From assembly GCA_015680685.1 (NCBI GenBank), contig MNCI01021399.1, positions 19,552 to 62,238 on the forward strand: a stretch of 42,687 bases of DNA, read 5' to 3'. Origin of the DNA: Gnetum montanum (lineage: Eukaryota; Streptophyta; Gnetopsida; Gnetales; Gnetaceae). The notes beneath the pieces were generated by a model. It did not search any database, was not told the DNA's origin, and saw only the letters and a list, made by a program, of their open reading frames with translations. Each line of letters opens with the position of its first letter. The first letter of the stretch is position 1. The position numbers were made by a program, and so were the translations under genes. Of the stretch, positions 23,756 through 34,189 are shown one piece after another.

Positions 23756-24429
23756 TGATGTGTGTGGGATCCCTTCAACATGAAGCCCATAACACATTAA
23801 TATAGAAATAAATAAAAAGGAGGGAAAAGAACGCTACTTTTTAAGTTAGGCATTAAATCAAAATTTTCTATCCACGTTGACTAATAAGTTAGGTAGCCAA
23901 CCAAAATTAGCCTCCCAGGTTAGCTACTAAGTTAGGTAGCATTCAACAAAGGCTAGCTAAGTTAGACAACATAGGGCATTTCATTTGGCTATAAATCCAA
24001 AGGAAATGGCAAATGGGTGTAAGGGTAGAAGAGAAGCTAATAGCTAAAGTAAGAAAGAGAGGTCAAAGGGAGAGACACACAAATAAGGCTTATGAGCTTG
24101 GATTTCTAGGAATTTTTCCTAAAGGGCTGTGAGATTTCTTCTTGTTATTCCAAGAATTTTTTTTCTTTAGAATGTCTATCAATTTTGTATACCTCTAGTA
24201 ATTAACTAGAAAGAAATTTTTGTATTCCTATTATTTATTAGTGGAAGAATATTTTTTTGGAGTTTTCCTAAGGAAGGGTGAACCACATGAGTCCTTGTGT
24301 TATTGGGTGTTATTATTTTGCACTTTACATTGGCTATATGCTCTATTAGTTTATATCCTAATTTTAACACACAACTGGAAAAATATTGTACAAGCTAGTT
24401 CATGGTGTTATGCCCTCATTTCCCCAACA
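23756..24429 (+). repeat. Copia 5' LTR
   Basis: This 674-bp LTR has a TATA box CTATAAATCC at 23989-23998. U3 upstream of it carries about four imperfect repeats built around AAGTTAGG (from 23843 to about 23975). It ends CCCAACA, directly followed by the primer site. Confidence 0.95.
23843..23975 (+). promoter_or_regulatory. U3 tandem repeats of the Copia LTR
   Basis: Four copies of a unit with core CTAAGTTAGGTAGC and tail AAAATTAGCC precede the TATA box. The unit is about 40 bp long and degenerate, and the last copies are shortened. The 3' LTR shows the same set from 28273 to about 28410. Tandem U3 repeats act as enhancers in related elements such as Tnt1; that role here is by analogy. Confidence 0.6.
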
Positions 24430-24431
24430 AT

Positions 24432-24443
24432 TGGTATCAAAGC
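24432..24443 (+). other. Copia primer-binding site (initiator Met tRNA type)
   Basis: TGGTATCAAAGC starts two bases after the 5' LTR. It differs by one base from TGGTATCAGAGC, the site complementary to the 3' end of plant initiator methionine tRNA used by many Copia elements. Confidence 0.9.
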
Positions 24444-24544
24444 ACTAGGTTGGAGATCTTAAATAGGAAAATGACATTATAGCAACTCAGCATTGTAGCA
24501 TGTGGAATTTGTTGCAAAGTTTGTAAGTATTTTTGTGTGTTGTT

Positions 24545-25330
24545 ATGGCAAACACTAGTATAATTGTTTATTTGAATTTTGAAAATTATCAATTATGGAA
24601 GTGAAAAATGGAAGACCTTCTATACTATAAAAAGTGTTATGCTCATATCACTAGTAAAAGGCTAGTAGCAATGGATGATGAGGAGTGGAAATTGTTGGAT
24701 AGGAAAGTTGTAGGGTATATTCGCCATTGGGTGGATGATAATGTTTATCATCTTGTTTCCACAGAAAAATTTACCAAAATTCTATGGGATAAGTTAGAGG
24801 AGACGTATGCTAGAAAGACAAGAGGAAATAAAATGTACTTGATAACAAAATTGATGAATGCCAAGTACAAAGAAGGTACTCCCATATCTAACCACTTGAA
24901 TGAGATGTAGGGCATTATGAATCAACTTGCAAATTTGAAGATAAACTTCAACGAAGAATTACAAGGCCTGATAATTCTTGGTTCCTTACCATAATGTTGG
25001 GAGACACTCAAAATGTCGATAACAAACTCAATCCCCAATGGAGTTGTATCATTAAGTCAAATCAAGATTAATCTCTTGAATGAATAAATTCAAAGAAAGA
25101 TGATCAACTCCACAAGTCCCAATTTTGAGGCACTAGTTGTAGAAAATTGGGGGAGGAGCAAGAGTAAAGATCGAAAAAAGTGTGGAAATGCTAGAAGCAA
25201 GTTCAAATGCAAAAAATAAGGGGCACATGAAGAAGAATTGAAAAAAGCTAAAGCAACAACAGCAACAACCAAATGAGAATGATGGAGATCGAGCTTCAAT
25301 TATCAATTAGGAGGCTTACATCCTCAGAGA
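24545..25330 (+). pseudogene. Copia gag, decayed
   Basis: The start ATG at 24545 gives MANTSIIVYLNFENYQLWK, then a stop (TGA) and KMEDLLYYKKCYAHI. The capsid core follows, with LWDKLEETYARKTRGNKMYL and TKLMNAKYKEGTPISNHLNE. This is the UBN2/gag pattern of Tnt1-like elements. The zinc knuckle near 25185-25245 is broken by a stop and a frame change, with only K-C-K and G-H-M-K-K-N recognisable. The frame then runs into the protease. At least five disabling changes are present. Confidence 0.9.
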
Positions 25331-25331
25331 C

Positions 25332-28170
25332 ATGAGCTATGATGATACTATCAATTTGGAAACCTATGAAATAGATTGGGTAATTGATAGTGGTGCTTCT
25401 ATTCATGTGACATACAAAAGAGACTTCTTCTCATCCTACACTCAAGGATACTATTGTCAAGTGAAGATAGAAAATGATTATTCAAGTAAAACAGTTGATA
25501 TTGGAGATGTTTGTTTGAGGATAGATGTTGGTTGGAAACTAATTCTGAGAAATGTTAAACATGTTCTAGATATTAGATTGAACTTGTTATTTATGATGAA
25601 ATTGAATAATGATGGCTATGAGAACAACTTCAAAGAAGGACATTGTAAACTCTCCAAGGATTCCTTGGTGGTAGCTAGAGGAAAGAAGAAACATTTTCTA
25701 TATGTGATGTAAGCACATGTCATCAAAGACACCATCAATGTGGTAGACGATGAAGCGAAAATGGAGCTATGGCATAAAAGGTTGGTCACATTAGCTAAAA
25801 GGGGCTAGATATTCTAGCCAAGAAGAATATACTTTTGAAGGTGACAGACACACATTTGAAGATTTGTGTAGATTATTTAGCTAGAAAGTAGCATAGAGTC
25901 ACCTTCAAGAGCTCACTTCCACACAGAAGTAAGTATGTTTTAGATCTTATGCATTCTAATATTTGTGGTTCGATGCTAATGATCACTTGGTGGGGCATAC
26001 TACTTTGTCAAATTGATTGATGATCACTCCAAAAAGGTGTGGTTATACACCTTGACAATGAAAGGCCAAGTGGTAAATGTGTTCAAGCATTTCCATCTGA
26101 GTGTAGAAAGAGAGATTGGATGGACATTGAAGTGTATTAGAATAGACAATGAAGGTGAATACTTGGGAGTGTTCTCCAAGTATTGCAAGTGTCATGGTAT
26201 TCAACACTAGAAGACTCCTCAACTAAATGGTCTAGCTGAAAGGATGAACCAAACTATTATGGAAAAGTCCAAGAGCATGCTATCACTTGCAAAGTTACCC
26301 AAAACCTTTTGGGGAGAAGCAGTAAAGACAACTACTGATTTGATCAATATTTCTCCCTCAGTTCCTCTAGATGAAGATATTCTAGAGAGAGTATGGAATA
26401 ATAAAGATATCTTCTATGATCATATGAAAGTATTGGTTGTAGAGCATTTGTGCACATCCCAAAGGATGAGAGATCCAAGTTGGATGAAAAAACCAAGGAA
26501 TCATCTTTTTGGAATATAGAAATGATTAGTTTGACTATATACTATTTGATCTTGTTACAAAGAAAATTCTCAAAAGCTGAGATATTGTATTCTTTGAAGA
26601 TTAGTTTATTAGAGACATTAACAAGGAAATCCATAAACCAAAGCAAAGTAATAAGGTGAATCATGATCCTATCCTTCCACCTAAATCACAAAATCAAGAT
26701 GTAAATGAACAAGAAGTTACTTAGGCTTCCATAGATGATGGTCAACAACAAAGTTAAGATGAAATTGAAGTACTAGCTAAAGGCTGATAAAGATGAAATA
26801 AGGTATAAGGTAAGGCTAGTTGTGAAAGGCTTTAATCAAAAGCAAGGCATTGAATTTGAAGAAATATTCACACTAGTGGTGAATATTACATCCATTAGAA
26901 TGATTTTGAGTTTAGCTGCAAGTATAAACTTGGAGGTTCAACAAATGGATGTGAAGATTGCCTTTCTCCATGGTGATTTGGAGGAAGAGATTTTATATGG
27001 AGCAACCAGATAGGTTCAAAATCAAAGGAAAAGAAAACATGATGTGTAGACTAAAGAAGAGTCTATATGGATTAAAGAAAGAACCTTGACAATGGTACAT
27101 GAAGTTTGAGTCTTTTATGATAGAGAATGACTACAATAAGACTATTGTAGATCATTGTGTGTTTGTGAAGAAATTTGTAGATGGAAACTTCCTTATCCTC
27201 ATACTTTATGTAGATGATATGTTGATTGTTGGTAAGGATGTCCAAAAGATTGACAATTTGAATAAGGATCTTATCAAATGTTTCATGATGAAAGATTTGG
27301 GTCTAGCTAAGTAGATCTTTGGTATGAGCATTTACTGGGATAGAAGTTCTAGGAAAGTATGGTTGTTGTAAGAGAAATACATTGAGAAAGTGCTAGAGAG
27401 GTTTCACATGAACCAAGCTACACTAGTAACTTCACTACTTGATAATCACTTCAAGTTGAGCAAGAAGTAGTGCCCTTCCAAAGAAAAGGAGAAGGAAGAA
27501 ATGAGAGATTTCAAATCCTTCAGTAGTAGGAAGTTTGATGTATGCTATGGCTTGACAAGATTAGACATTGTACACAGTTGGTGTTGTAAGAAAATTTCTC
27601 TTAAATCTAGAAGGGGAGCATTGGATTGTAGTTAAATGGATTCTCAAGTACCTTCAAGGAACTTCCAAAAATCTCACTTTGTGTTGGAAGTGGAAAGCTT
27701 GAACTAGAGGGCTATTTTGATGTTGATATGGCTGGAGATGTAGACTCTAGAAAATCCATCTCAAGTTATCTAATATTCTTTGCAAGGGAGCTATGTCTTG
27801 GCAATCAAAGCTGTAGAAATGTGTTGTGCTTTCAAAAATGAAAGTAGAGTTCATTACAACTACTGAAGCTAGCAAGGAATTACTATGGATGAATAAATTC
27901 CTATAGTAGCTTAGGTGTAAGGAAGCTAGGTATATCTTGTACTGTGATAGTCAAAGTCTTATACATCTTAGTAAAATGCCTCTTTTCATTTAAGGTCAAA
28001 GAATATTGATGTGAGGTATCACTAGATATGAGATGTATTAAATTCCAAGCAATTTGAACTAGAGAAGATTCAGACAATTGAAAATGGTTTAGATATGATG
28101 ATAAAAATCATATCCAAGAATAAGATTAAGATGTGTCAAGAAATTTCTGGAATGGCTAAGCCCTTCATGT
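25332..28170 (+). pseudogene. Copia pol (protease, integrase, RT, RNase H), decayed
   Basis: Protease: WVIDSGASIHVTYKRDFF near 25377, catalytic DSGA intact. The GAG pre-integrase domain starts at MELWHKRL (25760). Integrase: DLMHSNICG near 25940, where the first catalytic Asp of the usual HSD/HTD is Asn; the other two acidic residues survive in RIDNEGEY and NGLAERMNQTI. Reverse transcriptase: VKGFNQKQGIEFEEIF, VQQMDVKIAFLHGDLEEEI, and the active-site ILYVDDMLIVG near 27210. RNase H: traces such as MSWQSK, CVVLSKMKVEFIT and LYCDSQSLIHLSK up to about 28000. Frameshifts near 27000 and many stops divide the domains, and the integrase C-terminal linker is shortened. The copy cannot encode a functional polyprotein. 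Confidence 0.93.
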
Positions 28171-28174
28171 AGTT

Positions 28175-28186
28175 GGAAGGGAGAGA
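28175..28186 (+). other. Copia polypurine tract
   Basis: GGAAGGGAGAGA directly precedes the 3' LTR, as required for plus-strand priming. Confidence 0.85.
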
Positions 28187-28187
28187 T

Positions 28188-28858
28188 TAATGTATGTGGG
28201 CCCCTCTAACATGAAGTCCACAACACATTAATATCTAAATAAATAAAAATTAGGGGAAGGAAGGTTGTCTATTAAGTTAGGTAGCTAATCAAAATTAGCC
28301 ATCCACTTTGGCTACTAAGTTAGGCAGCCAGCTAAAATTAGCCACCCAGGTTAGTTGCTAAGTTAGGTAGCATTCAACAAAGGCTTCTTAAGTTAGGTAG
28401 CATAGGGAATTTCCCTTGGCTATAAATCCAAGGGAAATGGCAAATGGGTGCAAGGGTAGAAAAGGATCCAATGGCCAAAGTGAGAAAGAGAGGCTAAAGG
28501 GAGAGACACAAATAAGCCTCGTAAGCTTGGACTTCTAGGACTTTTTCCTAAAGGGGTGTGAAGTTTCTCCTTGTTATTCCAAGAATATTTTTTCTTGAGG
28601 ATGCATGTAAAATTTGTATACCTCTAGTAATTAACTAGAGAGACATTTTTGTATTCCTACTATTTATTAGCAGAAGAAGATTTTTTTGGAGTTTTCCCAA
28701 GGAAGTGTAAACCAGATGAGTTCTTATGTTTTTAGGTGTTATTATTTTCCACTTTACTTTTGCAATCTACTCTATTAGTTTATATCTTGCTTTTAACACA
28801 CAAGTGGGAAAATATTGCACAAGCCAATTCATGGTGTTCTGCCCTCTTTTTCCCAACA
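28188..28858 (+). repeat. Copia 3' LTR
   Basis: This 671-bp partner of the 5' LTR starts TAATGTATGTGGG and ends CCCAACA, followed by the AAGGG duplication. It shows numerous substitutions and small indels relative to the 5' copy, so the insertion is not recent. Confidence 0.95.
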
Positions 28859-28863
28859 AAGGG

Positions 28864-29690
28864 AGCACTAATGCATACTGTGATACAAAGTATTTATAGA
28901 AATAGGTTAGAACAAGAATAACCATATACAATGTTCATCCTAGATGGAATGAACAATACACTTGGGATGTATATGATCCTTGTATAGTCATCATAATTGG
29001 AGTGTTTAATAACAACCATCCTAAGAATGGGGAGAAAGCAGTAGTGGCTAAGGATGCCAAGATTGAGAAAGTGCAGGTTAGGCTTTCAACATTGGAAACT
29101 AAGAGGGTATACATTCATTCATATCCTTTGTTGGTTTTGCATCCAACTAGGGTGAAAAAGATGGAGGATTTTCAATTGGCTATGAGAATTTCTTGCACAA
29201 CTATTATCAACATGATGCAAATTTATGTCCAACCTTTGCTACCCATAGATGCTCCTACTACAAATTTTCTCTACATGTTCCTGAATGGAATTTGGAACTT
29301 TATATTTAGACCCAAACACCTATCACACATGGATACCCATCTATCTCATGTAAAGGCTAGGATAGCAGATGAACTTGATGAGGAGTTTGATGCATTCTCT
29401 GCTTCAAATAATTTTTGAGGTTGTTCGAATGAAGTATGATTTTTTGAGAATCATTGCAGGTAGGATCTAGATAGTTATTAGACATGGCTACATAGGTTGA
29501 GAGATTGTAGAATCTCTTAAACTTAAGAAATCCTTAGGCCACTACAATTTTTATCACTTTATGTCTCATGGTTGTTTTGGTTCTATATGTTACACCTCTA
29601 GAAATAGTAGTTGTGCTATTTAGCCTATATCAAATGCAACTTTGGATAAATAGGGATTTGTAGAACTATTTGATTACTGAGAAGCTTTTA
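28864..29690 (+). pseudogene. MCTP pseudogene, 3' part
   Basis: Homology resumes exactly where 23755 stopped: STNAYCDTKYLYRN, then after frame changes DGMNNTLGMY and ECLITT. It continues as an open frame from 29002 with KDAKIEKVQVRLSTLETKRV, YIHSYPLLVLHPTRVKKM and RISCTTIINMMQIYVQPLLP, the end of the last C2 domain and start of the C-terminal region. At about 29246 it jumps to NFLYMFLNGIWNFIFRPKHL and MDTHLSHVKARIADELDEEF, skipping roughly 100 residues of the family protein. A frameshift after 29415 then gives VVRMKYDFLRIIAGRI and YVTPLEIVVVLFSLYQMQ, from the C-terminal membrane region. The 138-codon open stretch at 29002-29418 is thus a remnant, not a separate gene. Confidence 0.9.
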
Positions 29691-29880
29691 GGGAATGATT
29701 ATGCTAAAGCTATAATAGTACCGTAGATATTTGCAAATTTGTTAGTTGTTGTAAAATGTTTTTGCATTTGAAATAATAATAAATAAATAAATAAATAAAA
29801 AGTAATAGCTTCTTCTCTTGTTTAAAATTTATGATTTTACAAATACAATGACTTTTTTTATTTTTGCTTAATAGGTGGTA
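29691..29880. other. Junction stretch with ATAA microsatellite
   Basis: AT-rich DNA after the last MCTP homology. It contains a simple ATAA repeat at about 29772-29801 (roughly six units). No coding content is recognised. Confidence 0.7.
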
Positions 29881-31905
29881 GGCATGGAAAAAATTAAGGA
29901 GATTCAAACTACCAATGAGATTTAGAGGATATCTACACTGCCACACTTGGTGAAGAAGATCATGTATGATAGCCAAGTGAGCAAACATGTGGCTAGTTCA
30001 TCTTCCTCTTGAAAAAGGAAGAGTCGTAAGAGAGGAAATAGAAAGCCTTATAAAAGGCCTTCTCTACTAGAAAGGAGAGCATCAGCTAGCAATGTGAAAA
30101 AGGCCTCTTCTTCTTTTCCTCCTCATATGCTTTCTTTAGTACACCACCTTATCCTATCATAGCCTTAGTCCACCTCTCGTTCCTCCCTTGAATTAGCTAG
30201 AATAGTGATGAGACGCAATTCGCATAGGCCACAATATCGCATCCCCCGCAATATCGCGTCATCCCTACGATATTGCGTACGCGATATCGCAGTGCACCGA
30301 AATTTCTATAAATAAGAAGAGGCTTTCCCAGTTTTAGGAAATTAGGAGTTAGAAGTAGCGAAGCTTTGGCAGTTTAGCCACTCCAGAGATAGTTCATTTT
30401 CCCGTGTCTGCCTGGAGTGTGGTGAATGTAATTGTATGGCATTCTTTATTCAAGTGTGATGTACTTGGACATGCACATGACAGACAATAAAGATTGAGAT
30501 TACTTCATCATTATAGCATTCACTTTGTTATTTATTTGTTTATTTATTTAATGTTATTTACTATTTTGTCTCTCTCACCCTTAAACTCCTAGAATGTGGA
30601 ACGAGTACGACTTGATTACAAGCATTTAAGTGTGACTACTTGGTAGCCCAGTGGCGTACCTAGGATCTGCACTTGGTAATCCCAGTGATAGTCATGCACG
30701 AGGTCCAAGATGTGTACGGTTAATCAAGGAATTAGTTGCTCATTGCACTTAGGCTAGATTAGACTTTCTTACCTTTTCCCCTAGCTTAGCTTAGTTAATC
30801 TTACATTCCACTGTCTTCAGGAGTAGCGATAGAATTAGGAACACATCATACACCTCACTCTAGACTAAACCATATGTGACAAAGCTAACACTAGTCCAGG
30901 TGGGAAGACAGTGAACTGCGACCTAAGGCTAACTGTCTAGGTGCCACAACTAGTCCATTTGTAGAGTTCGACCGGATCTCGCGTACACACTCATATTCGT
31001 ATGGTTGAGTGTAGGGGTACCTCGCCACTCATCAAATAGGAAGCCATCAAGATGAGATTAGGTTGAAGGCTTGAGAGGTTAATCCTTTAGTTTGAGCATG
31101 AGAAAGAGTAGAAAAAAAGTTGGGGTAACGTTCTAGCCAAAAAAGAGGTAGCAATTGTTAACTTTTAGAAGCTTGAGGATCAAACTAAAAAACTAACTGA
31201 AGCCATCCGATCCTATAGTGAATATCTTCAGGAGAAAGTAAAGAATCAACCTTCTAATAGAAACTAGAGTAGATGAATTGATGAATAATTTGCTAACTCC
31301 CCCCTTTCCTTTTCCTCTTGATGTTTTCCCTATGTTCATGTTGAGGTTTATGTAATGCAATATTAACTAGAAAAAGGCCTCAAACTAGAAAAAAAACAAA
31401 AGAAAACCTCCTAGCTAACCATTTTCCAAGTCATATTCCTATAAAGCCTAGATCTAAGTCCTCATATTTTTCAAGCATGGAAAATCTTGTTGCCCAACCT
31501 TTGATGAACAATCCTTTTAACTTTGAAAACTTCAACCCAATTTCAAAACCTCTTGAACATACTTCCCTTTCTTTTGATCCCTCTTTTAATGACATTCATT
31601 GACATCTTCAAAATTTTAAGACATTGCTAGGTATCCACAACATAATTCAACATGATGTGGCCTATAGGTCTTTCATTACTACCTTCCGAGGCACAACAAG
31701 TCAATGGTTTCTGATCCTTCCTAATTCATCAATCTCAACCTGGAATGACTTTAAATCATGTTTCTTCTCTTAATTGGACAAGTTTACTAGTCCCACTATA
31801 AATTCTAGTAACTTTACTAGCCTCTGAAAGCTTAGTGGAGAAACAATTAGAAATTACAATTTGAGGTTCCTCCAACAATTGTCATATGTTCCTAGGAAGA
31901 TGCAT
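29881..31905 (+). mobile_element. Plus-strand gypsy gag fragment, interrupted by a solo LTR
   Basis: Gag-like homology is clear at about 31435-31905: MENLVAQPLMNNPFNFENF, IQHDVAYRSFITTFRGTTSQ, WFLILPNSSISTWNDFKSCF and NYNLRFLQQLSYVP. This is the Retrotrans_gag pattern of Ty3/gypsy elements (Trp-Phe followed by Leu-Pro and Ser-Ile-x-x-Trp). The upstream part, 29881-31430, contains basic and Ser-rich stretches of uncertain identity, and the solo LTR 30206-31034 sits in it. Stops are frequent. Homology ends abruptly at about 31905, where minus-strand pol sequence begins. No LTR belonging to this fragment itself is visible, so it is truncated at both ends. Confidence 0.7.
30206..31034 (+). repeat. 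Solo LTR of the gypsy family, perfect target duplication
   Basis: This 829-bp LTR starts TGATGAGACGC and ends CTCGCCACTCATCA, flanked by AATAG on both sides (30201-30205 and 31035-31039). U3 begins with palindromic words (CAATATCGC, CAATATCGCG, CGATATTGCGTACGCGATATC) at 30231-30291. A TATA box CTATAAATA lies at 30306-30314 and AATAAA at 30486-30491. No internal sequence adjoins it, so it is the product of recombination between two LTRs of a full element. Its closest relative in the window is the LTR starting at 42205. Confidence 0.93.
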
Positions 31906-31919
31906 TCATAACCAGAAGG

Positions 31920-32880
31920 AATCTTAGGCTTTTTCCTCTTGACCATTAATCCTTTCTTTGCATATGAAATCATGTAATGTATGTAATATGGTCTTTTGTT
32001 TCTCATCAAGCTGAGTAAGTACTAATCCTAGTGCATAGTTTGAAGCATCTATCATAATGTGGATGAGCTTGGACTAATCCTAAGCTTGAAGGATTGGTGT
32101 TTCGATTACCTTATTTTTTGATGTCTCAAATTTCTTATCACATTATTCCATCGACTAGAATGTTACATCTTTCTTTGTAAGTTCTACTAGTAGCTTTGCG
32201 ATCTTAAAAAAATCCTCAATAAACCTTTTGTAATATCTTGTATGACCTAGAAATGATCCAACATCCTTAATAGTTTGAAACCATTGGATGGTTTTTTAAA
32301 TAACTCTTATCTTATTAGGATCTACCTCTATTCCTTTTTGAGATAGAATAATACCATCTTGGATCATTAAATGGCTTTTCTACCAGTTGAGCTTTAGATT
32401 AGTTTCAACACATCTTTTCAAAACCTACTCTAGTTGATCTAAGGCTTGTTTGAGGTATAGCCCATATGTGGAAAATTAATCCATGAATACTTCTACTCCA
32501 TTTCCAATATATTTTTAGAAAATACTTAGTACAAGTCTTTGGAAGGTAGCAAGAGCATTAAACAAGCTAAAAGGCATTTGCTTGCAGGAAGACATCCCCC
32601 ATGAATTGGTGAATGTAGTCTTTTCTTGATCTTCTAGTTGAATGTGAATTTGGTTATACTTAATTTACCCATCAAGGAAACTGTAGTACTGATGTCTTGC
32701 AATAGTATGAAGGACATGATCAATAAATCATAAAGGAAAGTGATCCTTGAATATTACTAAATTCAATAATTGGAAGTCGATGCAGACCCTTCACTTGTCC
32801 CCTCTCTTTGGAAGAATTATTAAGGGACTAACCCATTCATTATTTGTTATTAGATAGATGAATCCTACTTTTAAGATTTA
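31920..32880 (-). pseudogene. Gypsy reverse transcriptase (element 3), decayed
   Basis: Clear Ty3/gypsy Athila-type RT on the minus strand. Recognisable blocks are NNEWVSPLIILPKRGDK, RVCIDFQLLN, YYSFLDG, LEDQEKTTFTNSWGM, QMPFSLFNALATFQRLVLSI and VEVFMD, then a stop. Next come FSTYGLYLKQALDQLE, ETNLKLNW and FLGHTRYYKRFIEDFFKIAK, and the connection toward RNase H (IMIDASNYALGLVL). The catalytic F-x-D-D reads FMD followed by a stop near 32477. It would copy element RNA into DNA. Sequence beyond about 31920 is lost at the junction with the plus-strand gag. This is the only gypsy RT in the window. Confidence 0.9.
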
Positions 32881-33534
32881 GTTTTAATTTTTATTTAATC
32901 ACTTTTTTGAGTTTAGAATTTAGTCTTCTTTGTGGTTGGTGGTGAAATTTGATAGTTAGATTTGTATAGATTCAGTGTTGACATATGTGTAGATCTATCC
33001 TTATTATTTGATAATAGGACCATGTGAATGTTGTTGGCCATTTATTTACCACTTCCAATAATCTTCTCTTTTACTTTTTATCAATATTGACATTAATAAT
33101 GACTAGTTTCTTGTTATTTAGAAAAGCATACTCTAGTACAGTTGATGTTTCCTTAATATGATTATACATAGGGATGTTTCCTTCTTTAACTATTCTAACT
33201 TGTCAATTTCTTCAACATAGGTACTTGTGATTTTATTCAATGGCTCCATACAAATATTAGACTCTATCTCTTTTTCAGTAATCAACCACTAAGTGCCTTC
33301 TTATTTTGTGGTTGTTGCATACAGATACTGTTACACACATACATATCTTCTATACATTAATTGCATGTTTTATTGGTTTCTTATTTTACAACCCAAATTT
33401 TTCACACACAATTGCACCTATTATCACTATATGTGATACATGGAACTCTACGTCTTTGTACAATTCTAGCTTTATCTTCCTTGGAAATTTCCAAGGATAA
33501 TTCTTTGATTCCTAGCTTAGCACCCACTGTGCTA

Positions 33535-33830
33535 AGTCATGCTCTTCCCATAATTATAGGAAATTCATTCTTGTTTTTTGTATGTGTATGAAAAGAAAAT
33601 TAATAGGCTAGGACCTACCACCGATGGTTGTAATAACATCCTCTACTTGTCCAAGTGGAACAGTAATTGACTAGTTGGTAAGCTTTAGTCAAATATTGCT
33701 CTTATTTAGTGGAGAAAGATTCTAGGCTTTGTACATGTCTTACAAAATCAAATTTACTTCTAACCTAGAATCTAGTAGAGCCTTGCATGGTTTGTGTCTT
33801 GCTATTTTGAGATATACTAAAGGACTTCCT
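33535..33830 (-). pseudogene. Gypsy aspartic protease (element 3), decayed
   Basis: Homologous to the protease at 18118-18455. The active-site region reads LLDSRLEVNLI, with the catalytic Asp kept but the Gly of D-S/T-G replaced by Arg. The downstream part matches GRAWLSTVGAKLG-like sequence at 33535-33560. Stops separate the parts. It lies between gag and RT, as expected. Confidence 0.75.
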
Positions 33831-34189
33831 AAATCTATTCTCTTCTTGGAAAGTTCTCCTACCTTGATCCAATGCATTATAGTTTAAGTGAGCATGACAA
33901 TGGTTAAATTTGAATCTATAAATTGTGGAAGCTTGGTGCTTCCTTGAGAAGTATATGTAAATGGGGTTGATGTAGAGGAAGTTCTTATCCTTTGAATCCT
34001 TTTTAGACTTGTTCTAAAAAATGTAAGTTGCCTGAATCTAGGTATAGTTACCATCACATCCTCTTGTGTATTAATTTTCATGGTAACATTCTTTTGTTAT
34101 GGTTGTATTGGTAGTTCTCCTTGCATAACTAGTGAAAACACTAGTGGTAGGGAGTTAGGAGGTTGGATTGATGAACCAATTATTTGTTG

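Larger units (their letters stand above)
23756..28858 (+). mobile_element. Tnt1-like Copia LTR retrotransposon
   Basis: LTRs at 23756-24429 (674 bp) and 28188-28858 (671 bp) flank a 3.76-kb interior. A perfect 5-bp duplication AAGGG lies outside both (23751-23755 and 28859-28863). The left LTR starts TGATGTGTGTGGG, the right TAATGTATGTGGG, so the terminal TG of the right copy has mutated; both end CCCAACA. A methionine-type primer site and a polypurine tract sit in the right places. Interior order is gag, protease, integrase, reverse transcriptase, RNase H, the Copia order, all broken. Interior length is shorter than usual for Copia, with small deletions in the integrase-RT linker. It inserted into an already existing MCTP copy in the same orientation. 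Confidence 0.96.

Noticed and set aside
23756-28858. Reading the Copia element as active
   Set aside because: Stops in gag, a frameshifted RT, an integrase active-site change, a mutated 3' LTR end and diverged LTRs all argue against it.
29002-29418. 138-codon open frame as a separate gene
   Set aside because: It reads as the last C2 domain and C-terminal region of an MCTP protein with an internal deletion; flanking frames continue the same homology.
29772-29801. ATAA run as a poly(A)-like tail proving a retrocopy of MCTP
   Set aside because: It is a simple tetranucleotide repeat about 80 bp past the last homology and no matching target duplication was found at the 5' side.
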